Source: JBFHFS01 sp041583495
GTDB lineage: Bacteria; Bacteroidota; Bacteroidia; Bacteroidales; Marinilabiliaceae
Direction: 5' to 3'
DNA length: 64,000 nt
NCBI GenBank assembly: GCA_041583495.1
Contig: JBFHFS010000007.1
Location: 1-64,000, forward strand
This document shows positions 1 through 9,858 of the stretch, piece after piece (position 1 is the stretch's first letter; every line of letters begins with the position of its first letter). The notes under the pieces are model-generated. The model did not search any database. It worked only from the letters and a program-made list of their open reading frames with translations, and was not told the origin of the DNA. A program made the position numbers and the translations under genes.

Positions 1-489
1 CTTTTTCTACCACAAAAAAGGAAGCAAAAAATCACCCCTGCAGTGAAGAGCCTAATTTTATGGCTCCTGATAAAAATAAAGAACCCGGAAGGCAGTCCTC
101 AAACAGCTTTGTTTTTGGAACCCACCCGGCGTCAAAATTCTTTTCTCCATTTCCCGGAGGCGGGTCCCCTCATAAATTTGAAGGATTGTTATGCCTAATT
201 GCATATTGCAAATCTGATATCGCAAATCCTCTCGTCTCCCCTTCTTTTCTACAAATCCTCCTCGATTCTTCAAATCAAACAGCAACCAGATCAGGGGGTA
301 TTGAATATTGCACATATTTGTTCAAAAATAAGAAACATTAAAAAACATTAAACGTATTACTCTGAAAATTCACTGGCCCGCCATTATATAAGGATTCGCC
401 TACCCACCCGTTTTCGGAGGTATTCATTCTATAAAAAAGGATCGGCCTGCCAAACACATTACCGGAACATTTAAAAAACCAGACAAACA
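1..489. other. Intergenic stretch, no gene supported
   Basis: I see no convincing gene here. Short open frames exist on both strands (about 85-93 codons), but their conceptual products are low in hydrophobic periodicity, overlap each other and resemble no family. The last ~60 bases are the leader of the downstream lipoprotein gene. No promoter of the TTTG/TAnnTTTG type and no hairpin terminator is obvious. Confidence 0.5.
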
Positions 490-1446
490 ATGAACACTCT
501 GTTTAAGGTAACCCTGCTTCCCCTGATGGCCTTTTCGTTGATTATCCCATTTTCTTCGTGCGAGAAAGACACAGAGACCACTGACCAAACCGACATGTTG
601 ACCGGCCAATACCGGCTTAAAGAGGTTCTGATAAACAATGACACCCCCTCACTTTTGGGCACCATAAGCCCTTACTACAACAATTTGGGACAAGTTGAAG
701 AAATAATAAACAGTTGGAATAACCAGCAGGCAAAATTCACTTATAACGCTGCAGGAAAGTTAAGTTTATATGAATTAGTCGACGCCGGGGAGCCTGAAAA
801 CGATCAGAATCTATCCTTCTCCTGGGATGGAAATAACGCAACGGTGGTTCCCGGCAGCACCCAAATGAGCATTATGAAGTACACCGTTGATCAGGATGGT
901 ACCAGCCCCAAAATAGAGCTGTACCAAAAGCTGAACGATCAGGAGGTATTATTCGGGTACATGACCCTTACCTGGGAGGATGGGAACCTCATAAACACAG
1001 AGACCTACCTCTCAGTCGATCTGGCCGGGTCGGTGCCCCTCCAAAACCTTATGTTGCTAAAAATAACCTCTTCCGGCACCTCTTCCACGCTTTTGCTGAA
1101 AGGCGAAAGTCAGATGATTAAGGTAAGGGAAACCGTTTACAAATACGATAATAAGATAAACCCCCTGCGCCTGAATCCCATCGCACTGTTAGAAAATCCT
1201 GTGTGGCTTTCAAAAAACAATGCCATCATAGAGACTCAAAAACAATTTCCTGACTTCTCAGAATCTGAAGCGTTCGTAACCCGTAACAAATATACATACA
1301 ACCAGGAGGGCTATCCGGTAACCCTAACTGTCACCTATACTGAGAATGGCCAAACCGTGGAAAGCTCCAATACCGGAAATTTTATTTACGCTTCGGAAAA
1401 GGAGATGAACAGAGATGAACCATCGAAAACCCTTCCGGTGCAATAA
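490..1446 (+). CDS. Putative lipoprotein with YD/RHS-like short repeats
   Basis: A 318-residue protein with a lipoprotein signal: hydrophobic stretch at residues 5-21 followed by a Ser-Ser-Cys lipobox (Cys24), so it is probably anchored in the periplasm or outer membrane. The body contains loosely repeated strand-turn units such as YYNNLGQVEEI, FTYNAAGKL, YKYDNKINPL and KYTYNQEGYPV, the pattern of YD/RHS-like or DUF4595-type Bacteroidota lipoproteins. That family has no established function; a structural or binding role at the surface is only inferred. It is a single gene, with the next gene convergent. The start at 490 is chosen because it immediately precedes the signal peptide. Confidence 0.7.
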   Translation: MNTLFKVTLLPLMAFSLIIPFSSCEKDTETTDQTDMLTGQYRLKEVLINNDTPSLLGTISPYYNNLGQVEEIINSWNNQQAKFTYNAAGKLSLYELVDAGEPENDQNLSFSWDGNNATVVPGSTQMSIMKYTVDQDGTSPKIELYQKLNDQEVLFGYMTLTWEDGNLINTETYLSVDLAGSVPLQNLMLLKITSSGTSSTLLLKGESQMIKVRETVYKYDNKINPLRLNPIALLENPVWLSKNNAIIETQKQFPDFSESEAFVTRNKYTYNQEGYPVTLTVTYTENGQTVESSNTGNFIYASEKEMNRDEPSKTLPVQ

Positions 1447-1508
1447 CCCTATAGAACAAAAATAGTCACCGTTTTTATGGTTAAAGGGGACCCTGCAAAT
1501 CTCATATC

Positions 1509-1961
1509 TCAAGAACCCAGGTAATCCTTAACCTCCAGAAAGGCAGCCTCCAGCCGCATCATCCGATCGATCATAAAGGTAAAGATCCGGGGCCAGCTTT
1601 CCCTGTCGTGAATATCGCCGGGCTCTTCCACAAAAACCCGGCACACCTCGAGGCCATTCTCTTTGGTGTAAAAGAAATCCCACTTCATAGGTTCCCCGAA
1701 CTTATCCTCAAAGAGGCCTTTAGCAGCCTCCAGCCGCTCAAAGAGGCCCAGGCGGCGTTCTTCATTGGGATGGTTAATTTCCAGTGCCACGATAATTTTC
1801 TCGCGTCCCACGTCAAACCGAAGGTCCAGTCCTTTAATGCCCGTTTTATCGAAAATCCAGAACCGCTTGCGACCCTTTTGGCCTGGCAGCCGACGGGTTC
1901 TATTCTCCAGTTTGCCCCAAAATTCCTCTTTTAACGCTTTAACCTCTTCTTTCGAATACAT
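1509..1961 (-). CDS. DUF4268 domain protein
   Basis: A 150-residue soluble protein that matches my memory of the DUF4268 family of Bacteroidota: N-terminal MYSKEEVKALKEEFW, an aromatic/basic central part (KRFWIFDKTGIKGLDLRFDV) and a C-terminal stretch with WPRIFTFMIDRMMRLE. Members are small, cytosolic and sometimes fused to restriction or nuclease-type domains, but no activity is established for the stand-alone form. No signal peptide or membrane segment is present. It is followed on the same strand by nothing close; the lipoprotein gene converges on it with a 62-base gap. Confidence 0.75.
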   Translation of the reverse strand: MYSKEEVKALKEEFWGKLENRTRRLPGQKGRKRFWIFDKTGIKGLDLRFDVGREKIIVALEINHPNEERRLGLFERLEAAKGLFEDKFGEPMKWDFFYTKENGLEVCRVFVEEPGDIHDRESWPRIFTFMIDRMMRLEAAFLEVKDYLGS

Positions 1962-2070
1962 GACTCTAATTTTTACAAAATTTCTCCCCCATAACCACCT
2001 GTTCTGCCACAGATCAACCCTAATCCGCTACGATGCGGGCCCAACTCCTTTTTGAACCCAAATCTCAGTC

Positions 2071-2280
2071 TCACTCAGGTTTTTGATTGCCGGAGGCCGG
2101 TTCGTCCTTCGATTGAGACTTGCCCGTACTAAGAAGCAGGTAAATAAGATAACTGGTTCCCATACCGATAAGCGCAATGCTCACATACTCCATCACAGGG
2201 GAGTGCCCATGAATCATCCCAAATCCAAGGACAACAAAAAAAGCGGCTAGTATACCCAATTTGGTTTTCATAGTTGACAA
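2071..2280 (-). CDS. Small two-helix membrane protein, unknown
   Basis: A 69-residue protein with two predicted membrane helices (about residues 7-23 and 31-50) joined by a short loop containing His-Gly-His, and a polar charged tail rich in Ser, Lys and Glu. I do not recognise a family. The hydrophobic pattern and its isolated position on the same strand as its neighbours make it more likely a real gene than a chance frame. Methionines at residues 1 and 4 are both possible starts. Confidence 0.5.
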   Translation of the reverse strand: MSTMKTKLGILAAFFVVLGFGMIHGHSPVMEYVSIALIGMGTSYLIYLLLSTGKSQSKDEPASGNQKPE

Positions 2281-2369
2281 TGATTGAGTCCTCTAAATTA
2301 ACCCAAAATAATCAGAAAAATAAACTGACAAGTCTTTATCCGTACCCAATGGGCAACACCCTAAAGGGT

Positions 2370-3563
2370 TTAAAAGTTGTAACGCAGAGAAAGTAAAACC
2401 CGGTGATTGACATAATTGGTGGTCCTCTCCGGCACACCAAAAGTGTCGAGCGAATCGCCCCAGGCAGCTGAAGTCACCAGCCATTCGGCACCCGTCACCA
2501 CCGGCCCAAGAATATACCTCACCCGCGGCGAAAGCGCCACAATATACCCAATCTCCGGCTCTCTCGAAAGTGCTTCTATTACCGTTACCTGGGTGGAAGC
2601 CCCCATGTTTTGTGTATAACCGGCAAAAAATCCGGGCTGCCAGCCTTCCTTAACGCCTCGCTCCAAATCCACCCAAACAGCACTGGTTTGCAGTGGTTCA
2701 TAGCGGCCATCAGACGTTTTACCCACCCCGCCAAGCATCACCAGCTCGGAAAGATTGCCGCCATAGGTCCCTCCCATTTTTAGAATAGCTGAGGGTAAGC
2801 GGTAGCGAAACGTGCTATTAAGGTGAAAACTCTGCACCCTCACCGGAATTTTCGTGGCCTCCAGGCTCTCAGGAATGGCCAGCGACTTGAATCCGGCTGT
2901 GAATGCCGCCCAGGCCCCGCCACTTTGCCATTTCATCTGAAGGTCCAGTTCAGGAATCATCGATTCTTCACTTCCTTTTGAGAACCCCGAGCTGCGAAAG
3001 TTGTTTTGATCCACCAGATATAAAAACAACTGAGCGGTCGGAGAAGCTTTCCATCCCAACATTATTTGCGGGCTACGGTTCAGAGGATGAAAAGGCGCCC
3101 CTGCATTGGCATTTACCGTACCCGGGTAACTCTCGGGCACAAAAAGAGGATGCCAGCTTTGACCCGCCAACAATGACCATCGGTCACGGGTAAAATGCAC
3201 GTAAGCATGCCGTAAGCGAAAGAAGGAATTCCCGGATGCTTCCCCCAGAAAATCCGCTTCAATCATCGCCGTTGTTTGTATGCCCTTAAATTCCTGCCCG
3301 GTAATGTCGATCCCAACACGTGAATGCGCGGCATCCAGATCCATCTCCCCACGACTATTCAGGTCCTCGCCTGCCTCATTCAAATCTGCATTCAAGGGAT
3401 AAAGATAGATGTGCCGATTACGGGAAGTCTTACTGCTGCGGGTATCCACCGATGCATCTACTCCCAGAAACCCATGAAATCCAACTTCAACAACTTGCTT
3501 TTTTGTCTGACCAGTAGCCATTAAGCTGTTAAAAACAGCCAACATCAGTAGATATTTCTTCAT
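2370..3563 (-). CDS. DcaP-like outer-membrane porin
   Basis: A 397-residue protein with a clear signal peptide (MKKYLLMLAVFNSLMATGQ) followed by alternating polar/aromatic strands and a C-terminal LLSLRYNF ending in Phe, as outer-membrane beta-barrels do. The central RLRHAYVHFTRDRWSLLAGQ segment and the tryptophan-proline following it are typical of the DcaP-like porin family, which forms trimeric channels for small anionic solutes; substrate here is unknown. The frame can be extended upstream to 3611, but the signal peptide begins at 3563, so that start is chosen. It is divergent from ccsBA (190 bases between the starts). Confidence 0.75.
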   Translation of the reverse strand: MKKYLLMLAVFNSLMATGQTKKQVVEVGFHGFLGVDASVDTRSSKTSRNRHIYLYPLNADLNEAGEDLNSRGEMDLDAAHSRVGIDITGQEFKGIQTTAMIEADFLGEASGNSFFRLRHAYVHFTRDRWSLLAGQSWHPLFVPESYPGTVNANAGAPFHPLNRSPQIMLGWKASPTAQLFLYLVDQNNFRSSGFSKGSEESMIPELDLQMKWQSGGAWAAFTAGFKSLAIPESLEATKIPVRVQSFHLNSTFRYRLPSAILKMGGTYGGNLSELVMLGGVGKTSDGRYEPLQTSAVWVDLERGVKEGWQPGFFAGYTQNMGASTQVTVIEALSREPEIGYIVALSPRVRYILGPVVTGAEWLVTSAAWGDSLDTFGVPERTTNYVNHRVLLSLRYNF

Positions 3564-3752
3564 AAAAATTAGGTGAAAGTATCCGGAGAAAATAATTCTG
3601 CGAAAAAACAAAAACTTAACGACCCAGCCAAATCAAGAGGATTCAGTGAACAATCGACCCTGCCCGGGCATTTCTTCTGGAAAGGAAATAAGGCATTATC
3701 CCTAAAACTACTTACTTTAGCAAGATTAATTGCTCCCATCAAAGAAAAAGAT

Positions 3753-6700
3753 ATGACTCGCATTTATAAACTCATTACCTCACGCGAAACCATGGGCGTT
3801 CTGTTCATGGTGTTGGCGGCGGTGCTTGCTGTCGCCACCTTCATTGAAAATGACTTCGGCTATCAGGCCTCCCGTGCACTGGTCTACAACACCTGGTGGT
3901 TCGAGCTCATCTTCTTTCTTCTGGCTTTAAACATGTTTGGCCACATAATGAAATTCAAGATGTGGCACAGGCACCACCTTCCCGTTTTCCTGTTTCATTT
4001 CTCATTTTTCCTCATCATAATAGGAGCCGCGGTGACCCGCTATATTGGTTATGAAGGAAACATGCCCATTCGCGAAGGCGAAACCACCAACCTGTTTTAT
4101 TCTTCCGATGCCTACGTAAGTGTTGAGGCCAACCACAAGCAGGTGCTTCACCAAAAGGTCTTTTTGTCGCCTGCCACCCCCCGGCAATTCTCCGAAAAGA
4201 TTGTCATCGATGGGAAAACCTACCGTTTGGAGAGTGAAGCGTTTATTCCCAATGCCACCATGCGCCCTGTGCCAACCCCCGGAGGAAAACCCTTGCTGGG
4301 CCTTTTGGTTTCAGGAACCAGTACTCGCGAAGAGTTCTTCCTGGCCCCGGGTGAGATTTTACGCTCCGGGAACCAACGCATCGGCTTTGAGGCTTCCGAT
4401 ACCTCCTCACTGGATATCTCCATCCGGCGAACAAATGAAAATCGCCTTTTGATTAGCGGACGCCGGGCAATTAGCATTCTCTCCATGCAGGGGAACGACG
4501 AGAGAGTCATCCCTGCCGGGGAGACGACTGAGTTGGCGTCGGGACAAGCCTACAAAACAGGAGATATCAGGATGGCCCTTAGCCGGTTCTGGCCGGAGGC
4601 CGAATACCGACCCGTTACCATGCCGGCGGCAGCCAGGAACACTTCCTTCCCGGACGCAATAACCTTCCGCCTCAGGGGGAATGACCAGGATAAATTACTC
4701 TACGCCTTTGGTCGAACAGGCCAGGTGGGGCAACCCGCCTCAGCCCAAATCGGCAACGCCACCCTCAGTATCCGCTTTGGATCGCTCCCATTAAAGCTCC
4801 CCTTTTCGCTCAGGCTTAACCGTTTTGAGCTGGAACGCTACCCCGGCTCTCAAAGTCCCGCCTCCTATGCCAGCGAGGTAACCCTGTCGGACCCGGCAAA
4901 AAACACCCAAATGAATTACCGCATTTTCATGAATAACATCCTCGATTACCGGGGTTTTCGGTTCTACCAATCCTCATACGACTCGGATGAGAAGGGGACC
5001 ATCCTCTCGGTTAACCACGATTTCTGGGGAACCATCATAACCTACCTGGGATACTTTTTGATGGCCCTGGGAATGTTTTGGGCACTGTTTGCCCCCGGCA
5101 CTCGTTTCAGACATCTGCTCAACAAAACCAATCAGATCTACAAACAACGAAAAAGTCTGGCCCTCATCGGGCTGTTTATCATCCCCGCTATGGGCTGGGG
5201 GCAAACCATGCCGCCCAAACCCGACCCGGAGATCGCCAGTGAGTTGGGCCGGTTATGGGTGCAAGACAACGGGGGACGCATCAAACCGTTAAACACCCTG
5301 CACCAGGAGGTGATGATCAAACTGGTCAAGCACAACTCTTTTCACGGGTTTAATCCCGACCAGATGATTTTGGGCATCCTTACCCACCCGGCCACCTGGC
5401 AGGAAACACCACTCATCACGGTTAAACACCCCGAGTTAAAAAGAGCACTTGGCATTACAGGCCCCAAAGCCGCCTTTAGCGACTTCTTCGACCAACAACA
5501 AAACTACAGGATACACAAGTGGGTGGAAGCAGCCTACCGCAAGAAACCGGCAGAGCGAGATCAGCTGGAACAGGAAATAATCAAGGTAGATGAGCAGGTC
5601 AACGTTTTCTACCTGGCTCAATCGGGCAACCTGTATAAGTTGTTTCCCATCAATAACGAATCCAGTCGCCCCTGGCTCACCCCTTCTCAGGCTCCCGACA
5701 ATCTCTCCCGGGCCGACAGCCTTTTTGTGACTTCTGCGTTACCGGCCCTTATCGTAGCTGCCCGCGAAGGTAATCAGCAGAGGGCTCTCCAGGTGATTAA
5801 AGACCTGAAAAACTACCAGGAGGATAACGGAAAGACCTTGTTGCCCTCTGAAAGCATTCTGAATGCCGAACTCATCTACAACCGGCTCAACATTTTTTTA
5901 TGGCTGGCCACGCTGTTTTTTACCCTGGGCATTCTCTTGGTTCTTTATAACATTGCAGGATTGGTGTTTACCTCCCTCCTTAATAAGTGGATTCTGCGCA
6001 TAGCCGCCTGGCTGGTAACAGGAGGATTTGCCTACCACACATTTGGGTTAGCTCTTCGTTGGTATATTTCGGGGCATGCCCCCTGGAGCAACGGATATGA
6101 ATCCATGCTTTTTATCGGATGGGCCATTTTACTGGCGGGGTTGATCTTTAGCCGGCACAGCCCCATCGTTATGGCCGTATCGGCTCTTTTTGCAGGGGTG
6201 GTGCTCATGGTGTCGCACCTGAGCTGGATGAACCCTGAAATAACCCATCTGGTACCGGTCCTTAAGTCGTACTGGCTTACCCTGCACGTGGCTGTCATCA
6301 TTGGGGGTTACGGATTTCTAACCCTTGGTGCACTGCTGGGCTTCCTCAATCTTTTGCTTACAGGAATACAAAACAGCAACAACTGGAAACGAATTCGTCT
6401 GACCATCGATGAGCTTACAGCCATCAACGAGATGAGTCTCACGGTGGGCCTTTACCTGATGACCATTGGCTCCTTTTTAGGTGGCGTGTGGGCCAATGAA
6501 TCGTGGGGCCGCTATTGGGGCTGGGATCCCAAGGAGACCTGGTCGCTGATCACCGTCCTCATATATGCCTTTGTCATCCACCTTCGTTTCATTCCCGGAT
6601 TAAGAGGTAAACTGGCCTTTAATACCGCTGCGTTGATCTCCTTCTCATCCGTAATCATGACCTATCTGGGGGTCAATTATTACCTGAGTGGGATGCACTC

Positions 6701-6824
6701 CTATGCAGCAGGCGACCCGGTACCCGTACCCACGGCAATTTACTATGCGCTGACAGGGGTCGCAGTGGTAATAGGCTATGCCTACTGGAAGGAAGGAAAG
6801 ATGAAAGGCGGGAAAGAAGCCTGA
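3753..6824 (+). CDS. ccsBA: Fused cytochrome c synthase CcsBA (ResB-CcsA)
   Basis: A 1023-residue fusion of ResB/CcsB and CcsA, the System II machine that carries heme across the inner membrane and attaches it to CxxCH motifs of apocytochromes. Residues 1-120 hold the first ResB helices, 120-425 the periplasmic ResB domain, then helices near 427-448 and 467-483, a second periplasmic region, and from about 712 the CcsA helices. The CcsA heme-handling WWD motif appears as WGRYWGWDPKETW around residue 918, with conserved His residues in HAPWSNGYES and WLTLHVAVIIGGYG. The frame opens at 3573, but 60 upstream codons look non-coding, so the ATG at 3753 is used. A potential client, a lipo-cytochrome c, lies at 21.4-22.0 kb. 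Confidence 0.9.
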   Translation: MTRIYKLITSRETMGVLFMVLAAVLAVATFIENDFGYQASRALVYNTWWFELIFFLLALNMFGHIMKFKMWHRHHLPVFLFHFSFFLIIIGAAVTRYIGYEGNMPIREGETTNLFYSSDAYVSVEANHKQVLHQKVFLSPATPRQFSEKIVIDGKTYRLESEAFIPNATMRPVPTPGGKPLLGLLVSGTSTREEFFLAPGEILRSGNQRIGFEASDTSSLDISIRRTNENRLLISGRRAISILSMQGNDERVIPAGETTELASGQAYKTGDIRMALSRFWPEAEYRPVTMPAAARNTSFPDAITFRLRGNDQDKLLYAFGRTGQVGQPASAQIGNATLSIRFGSLPLKLPFSLRLNRFELERYPGSQSPASYASEVTLSDPAKNTQMNYRIFMNNILDYRGFRFYQSSYDSDEKGTILSVNHDFWGTIITYLGYFLMALGMFWALFAPGTRFRHLLNKTNQIYKQRKSLALIGLFIIPAMGWGQTMPPKPDPEIASELGRLWVQDNGGRIKPLNTLHQEVMIKLVKHNSFHGFNPDQMILGILTHPATWQETPLITVKHPELKRALGITGPKAAFSDFFDQQQNYRIHKWVEAAYRKKPAERDQLEQEIIKVDEQVNVFYLAQSGNLYKLFPINNESSRPWLTPSQAPDNLSRADSLFVTSALPALIVAAREGNQQRALQVIKDLKNYQEDNGKTLLPSESILNAELIYNRLNIFLWLATLFFTLGILLVLYNIAGLVFTSLLNKWILRIAAWLVTGGFAYHTFGLALRWYISGHAPWSNGYESMLFIGWAILLAGLIFSRHSPIVMAVSALFAGVVLMVSHLSWMNPEITHLVPVLKSYWLTLHVAVIIGGYGFLTLGALLGFLNLLLTGIQNSNNWKRIRLTIDELTAINEMSLTVGLYLMTIGSFLGGVWANESWGRYWGWDPKETWSLITVLIYAFVIHLRFIPGLRGKLAFNTAALISFSSVIMTYLGVNYYLSGMHSYAAGDPVPVPTAIYYALTGVAVVIGYAYWKEGKMKGGKEA

Positions 6825-6867
6825 CATATGGCTCCCGATAGGCTCCCCTAAGTCTTTGAGATGAACT

Positions 6868-9729
6868 TTAAAAAGAGTTTTGGATGCCCAAAACACAGGT
6901 CGTTTTATAGACTTTAACGCGGCCTTTTAGATCGTAAACGCGGCCCCAGACGATGTAAATACCAGGAGAACATCGCTGACCGGCTCCATCGATGCCATCC
7001 CAGGTAATTTGACCGCTTGTCCCCAGGGAGCGGTTGTTGATGAGTTCACGCACCTCCTGTCCTTTAGAATCGAATATCACCATTCGCCCAACCTGGCCGG
7101 GCTCTTGAAAGGCATAGGAGATGGTCAGCAAATCGTCATTCCCATCCTGGTCGGGCGTGAAAAGTTCCGGCTCGATGGTAAATAGCATCTCTGAGGAAGG
7201 AACCTCCTGAGGTATATGCTGGGAATTAATTCCCGTTGGCGTACCATAGGTGGCAGTGCCCGAGGCCGAATGCCAGGTCATGCTCTGATTGGTTTCACCC
7301 TCGCTCATCGTTCGCTCCAGCGCTACCCCTTTGGTATCTGAGAGAAGCGGGAAATGGTTTTCGGGGCCATAAGTAAAACAATCCACCACTTCCCCATTAA
7401 GGCCTGTGAGAAAAACCGTTCCGCCATCGTTGGTGTAGTTGGGCAGGGCTTCCAGGAGCCTTAGATGAGAAGGCTCCTCGCATCGGTAATTCTGCCGTAC
7501 CCATGCCGTATCCGGAGCAAAGCAAAGCAACCACCCCGGAAGAAACCAACGACAACGATCGCTCAAGGGATTAAGCTTTTCGGGCCCTCCATCGGGTGAG
7601 GCACGACTCAGGCACAGCTTCGACAAATCGGCAATGTGGGCCGAACGGTTATAAAGCTCCACGTAATCGCATCCACCTTCCCGGGGATCATACAGCAACT
7701 CGTTAATTACAACATCAAAACTATCGACCTCCAAAGGTTTTCCAAAACCGAAGGTGACAGGACCCACAAAATGATTGCCGGCCAAATCGGTTAACTTATC
7801 CGAAAGATTTAAGGAAAAGACCTGACGGGACGGCAATGCCGCCTTAAAGAAAAAGGTATAACAACACCTGAATACGGAATCCTGCTCGACCCGGTGAAGA
7901 GGAAAATCGTTGCTTTGAAAATTGGAGCCCGCCTCCTCAGGATCCTGCCCCGTCATGGGCTCGGAAAACAAAAGAGCCATAACCGAATCGTTTACCAGCC
8001 AGGCATCCGAAATGGATGGGGGCCATTCATCCGGATTAATCCCCATCACCGAATTAACCTCCCCGGGCGTTCCCCCTTTGAGATTCTCAGAATAAGCCCA
8101 GTTGTCGGGGTGGGAAGAGAGATTGTCGGGATCGATGCATTCGGCCGACCAACCCCCCTCTTGCTTGAATGCGTGGCCCTGAAGGACCCCGGAATAGGAC
8201 ATGGCACAGACCACCTTCCCGGAGGCAGTGCGCAATACCATCTGAGCCCCGTTGTTAGGGAGTCCCGACCACTGCCCCAGGGGCACTCCATTTGTGAAAG
8301 AAGCCACCTTCGCCGTGTCACCCAACGAATAGAGCACCACATATTCGCCGGGAAAAAGCATATAATGCGGCAGCCGGCTGATTTTTTGTTGAATCACCAG
8401 CTCCATATCCAACAAGTCGACGGGCAGCACCGACCGATTGAACAACTCCAGGTATTCAACCTCGGGTAAGAGAGCAGGTGGAGTTGGATCGTACATGATT
8501 TCCGAAAAAACCAGATCGTCGCGGGCCGCCTCATGGTAATAGATTGGATACGGTCCCCGGGGAATGGTATCCCCATTTGGAAAAATCAGATCATCCGCAA
8601 TCAGCGAAAGCTCTGTTGCGTCGGGTAAGGGCCTGTCAAGATGGAGGAACATGCTTGCTTCTGACTCCTGAGAGAAGGATGTGATGGCCCCTGAAAACCC
8701 TTCAATAAAAAATGAAATCCCCTGCAGCCAGTTCGAAGAGATGGGCTGGTTAAAGGAGATACTGATTGTGCGATAATCCAAAACAGATACCTCATTGATA
8801 AGAGGAGGCAGGTAGTCAAAAAACAGACTGGTATCCCGCAGTGCATTACCTGCCAGATCGTTCCAATGGGCAAGAGATATCTGCCCGTCACTGGTAGAAG
8901 AAAGGGATGAATTAAGGTACACTTTCACCTTTCGCGCGGACTCCATGCTCTCGATCCGATCCACTTCCGGTCCGGGTGGAAAGAAGGTAACATCCGTAGC
9001 AATCAGGCTGGCGGGTTCCATCGGCTCAGAAAAAAACAGTTCCAAAAGGGTCCCATTAATTACGGCCAGTGAGTCAACTACCGGAGGGATGGTATCCGAG
9101 AAAGGCCTCCCGCTGATGGAGACCGGACCCACAAAAAACTTATCACTACGGGTGGAGGTGTAGTGGCAGCTGAGCCCAAAGAACCTGGGATGAAACCCCA
9201 TGGCGTGGAGAACACTACCTTCGGTTTGCCATCCACTACCCATGTTCGATTCCAACAACCAGAAACCACCCCTCTGCCTGGTCACTCGCACCTCGCCTTC
9301 TGCCACACTGCTGTCCAGCCGGCCGTGGCTTCCTGCCACCAGAAGTCTTGTTTCTCCCTCACACTGTTCCCAAAGGGATATATTATCGGCGGTGGTTCCC
9401 AGCACCAAAAAGTACCCGGTCTCAAATTCCGGGGCCCCATCCGTAGCCAGGTATACCTTCAGATAATTAGACGAGGAGGGATTAAAATCCATCCTGAAGT
9501 TAAAATCCCAGCCGGCCTCCTCAAAAATATTGCACGGCGTAAAAATCATGGCTTCACCCGCCTCCGAAGGCGCAACCAGTTGGAGCCGGGTGTGCAAATC
9601 ATCCACTTCAAACAACAGAGTATCCACACTCCAGGAACCCGGAAACCCTTCAACGGGATGCACCGTAGACAAGGATTGTGACAGACAAATGAGAGGTTGC
9701 AGAATCAAAATGGCGAAAATCAGCCTCAT
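6868..9729 (-). CDS. Secreted protein with two lamin-tail domains and gliding/T9SS-like C-terminus
   Basis: A 953-residue secreted protein with a signal peptide (MRLIFAILILQPLICLSQS). A laminin-G-like or jelly-roll N-terminus is followed by Ig-like SEPM segments (LFFSEPMEP near residue 230, LLFSEPMTGQ near 600), a lamin-tail domain at about 403-515 (VFSEIMYDP, VEYLELFNRS) and a second one at about 671-790 (VVINELLYDP, DYVELYNRS). The last ~95 residues read FTPDQDGNDDLL, then WDGIDGAGQRCSPGIYIV, the FlgD-like or gliding-motility-associated C-terminal fold used as a type IX secretion signal in many Bacteroidota. The probable role is an extracellular adhesive or nucleic-acid/surface-binding protein; this is inferred. 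It stands alone, convergent with ccsBA. Confidence 0.8.
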   Translation of the reverse strand: MRLIFAILILQPLICLSQSLSTVHPVEGFPGSWSVDTLLFEVDDLHTRLQLVAPSEAGEAMIFTPCNIFEEAGWDFNFRMDFNPSSSNYLKVYLATDGAPEFETGYFLVLGTTADNISLWEQCEGETRLLVAGSHGRLDSSVAEGEVRVTRQRGGFWLLESNMGSGWQTEGSVLHAMGFHPRFFGLSCHYTSTRSDKFFVGPVSISGRPFSDTIPPVVDSLAVINGTLLELFFSEPMEPASLIATDVTFFPPGPEVDRIESMESARKVKVYLNSSLSSTSDGQISLAHWNDLAGNALRDTSLFFDYLPPLINEVSVLDYRTISISFNQPISSNWLQGISFFIEGFSGAITSFSQESEASMFLHLDRPLPDATELSLIADDLIFPNGDTIPRGPYPIYYHEAARDDLVFSEIMYDPTPPALLPEVEYLELFNRSVLPVDLLDMELVIQQKISRLPHYMLFPGEYVVLYSLGDTAKVASFTNGVPLGQWSGLPNNGAQMVLRTASGKVVCAMSYSGVLQGHAFKQEGGWSAECIDPDNLSSHPDNWAYSENLKGGTPGEVNSVMGINPDEWPPSISDAWLVNDSVMALLFSEPMTGQDPEEAGSNFQSNDFPLHRVEQDSVFRCCYTFFFKAALPSRQVFSLNLSDKLTDLAGNHFVGPVTFGFGKPLEVDSFDVVINELLYDPREGGCDYVELYNRSAHIADLSKLCLSRASPDGGPEKLNPLSDRCRWFLPGWLLCFAPDTAWVRQNYRCEEPSHLRLLEALPNYTNDGGTVFLTGLNGEVVDCFTYGPENHFPLLSDTKGVALERTMSEGETNQSMTWHSASGTATYGTPTGINSQHIPQEVPSSEMLFTIEPELFTPDQDGNDDLLTISYAFQEPGQVGRMVIFDSKGQEVRELINNRSLGTSGQITWDGIDGAGQRCSPGIYIVWGRVYDLKGRVKVYKTTCVLGIQNSF

Positions 9730-9858
9730 TCTGTAATGGTTTATTGTAAATTAAACCTATTTTTGCAGCAGTAATAATTAATGAAAAAACCAACCGACTT
9801 CTAGTTAAGATAATTCATTTTCGATTATTTTGCAATACAGAAGTTTAATTATTTGGAC

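Noticed and set aside
3573..3752. 60-codon N-terminal extension of CcsBA
   Set aside because: It overlaps the porin promoter region and has no membrane segment or similarity; the ATG at 3753 precedes the first helix.
9853..9858. TTG start for asd
   Set aside because: Adds only two residues and the ATG at 9859 starts the Rossmann strand directly.
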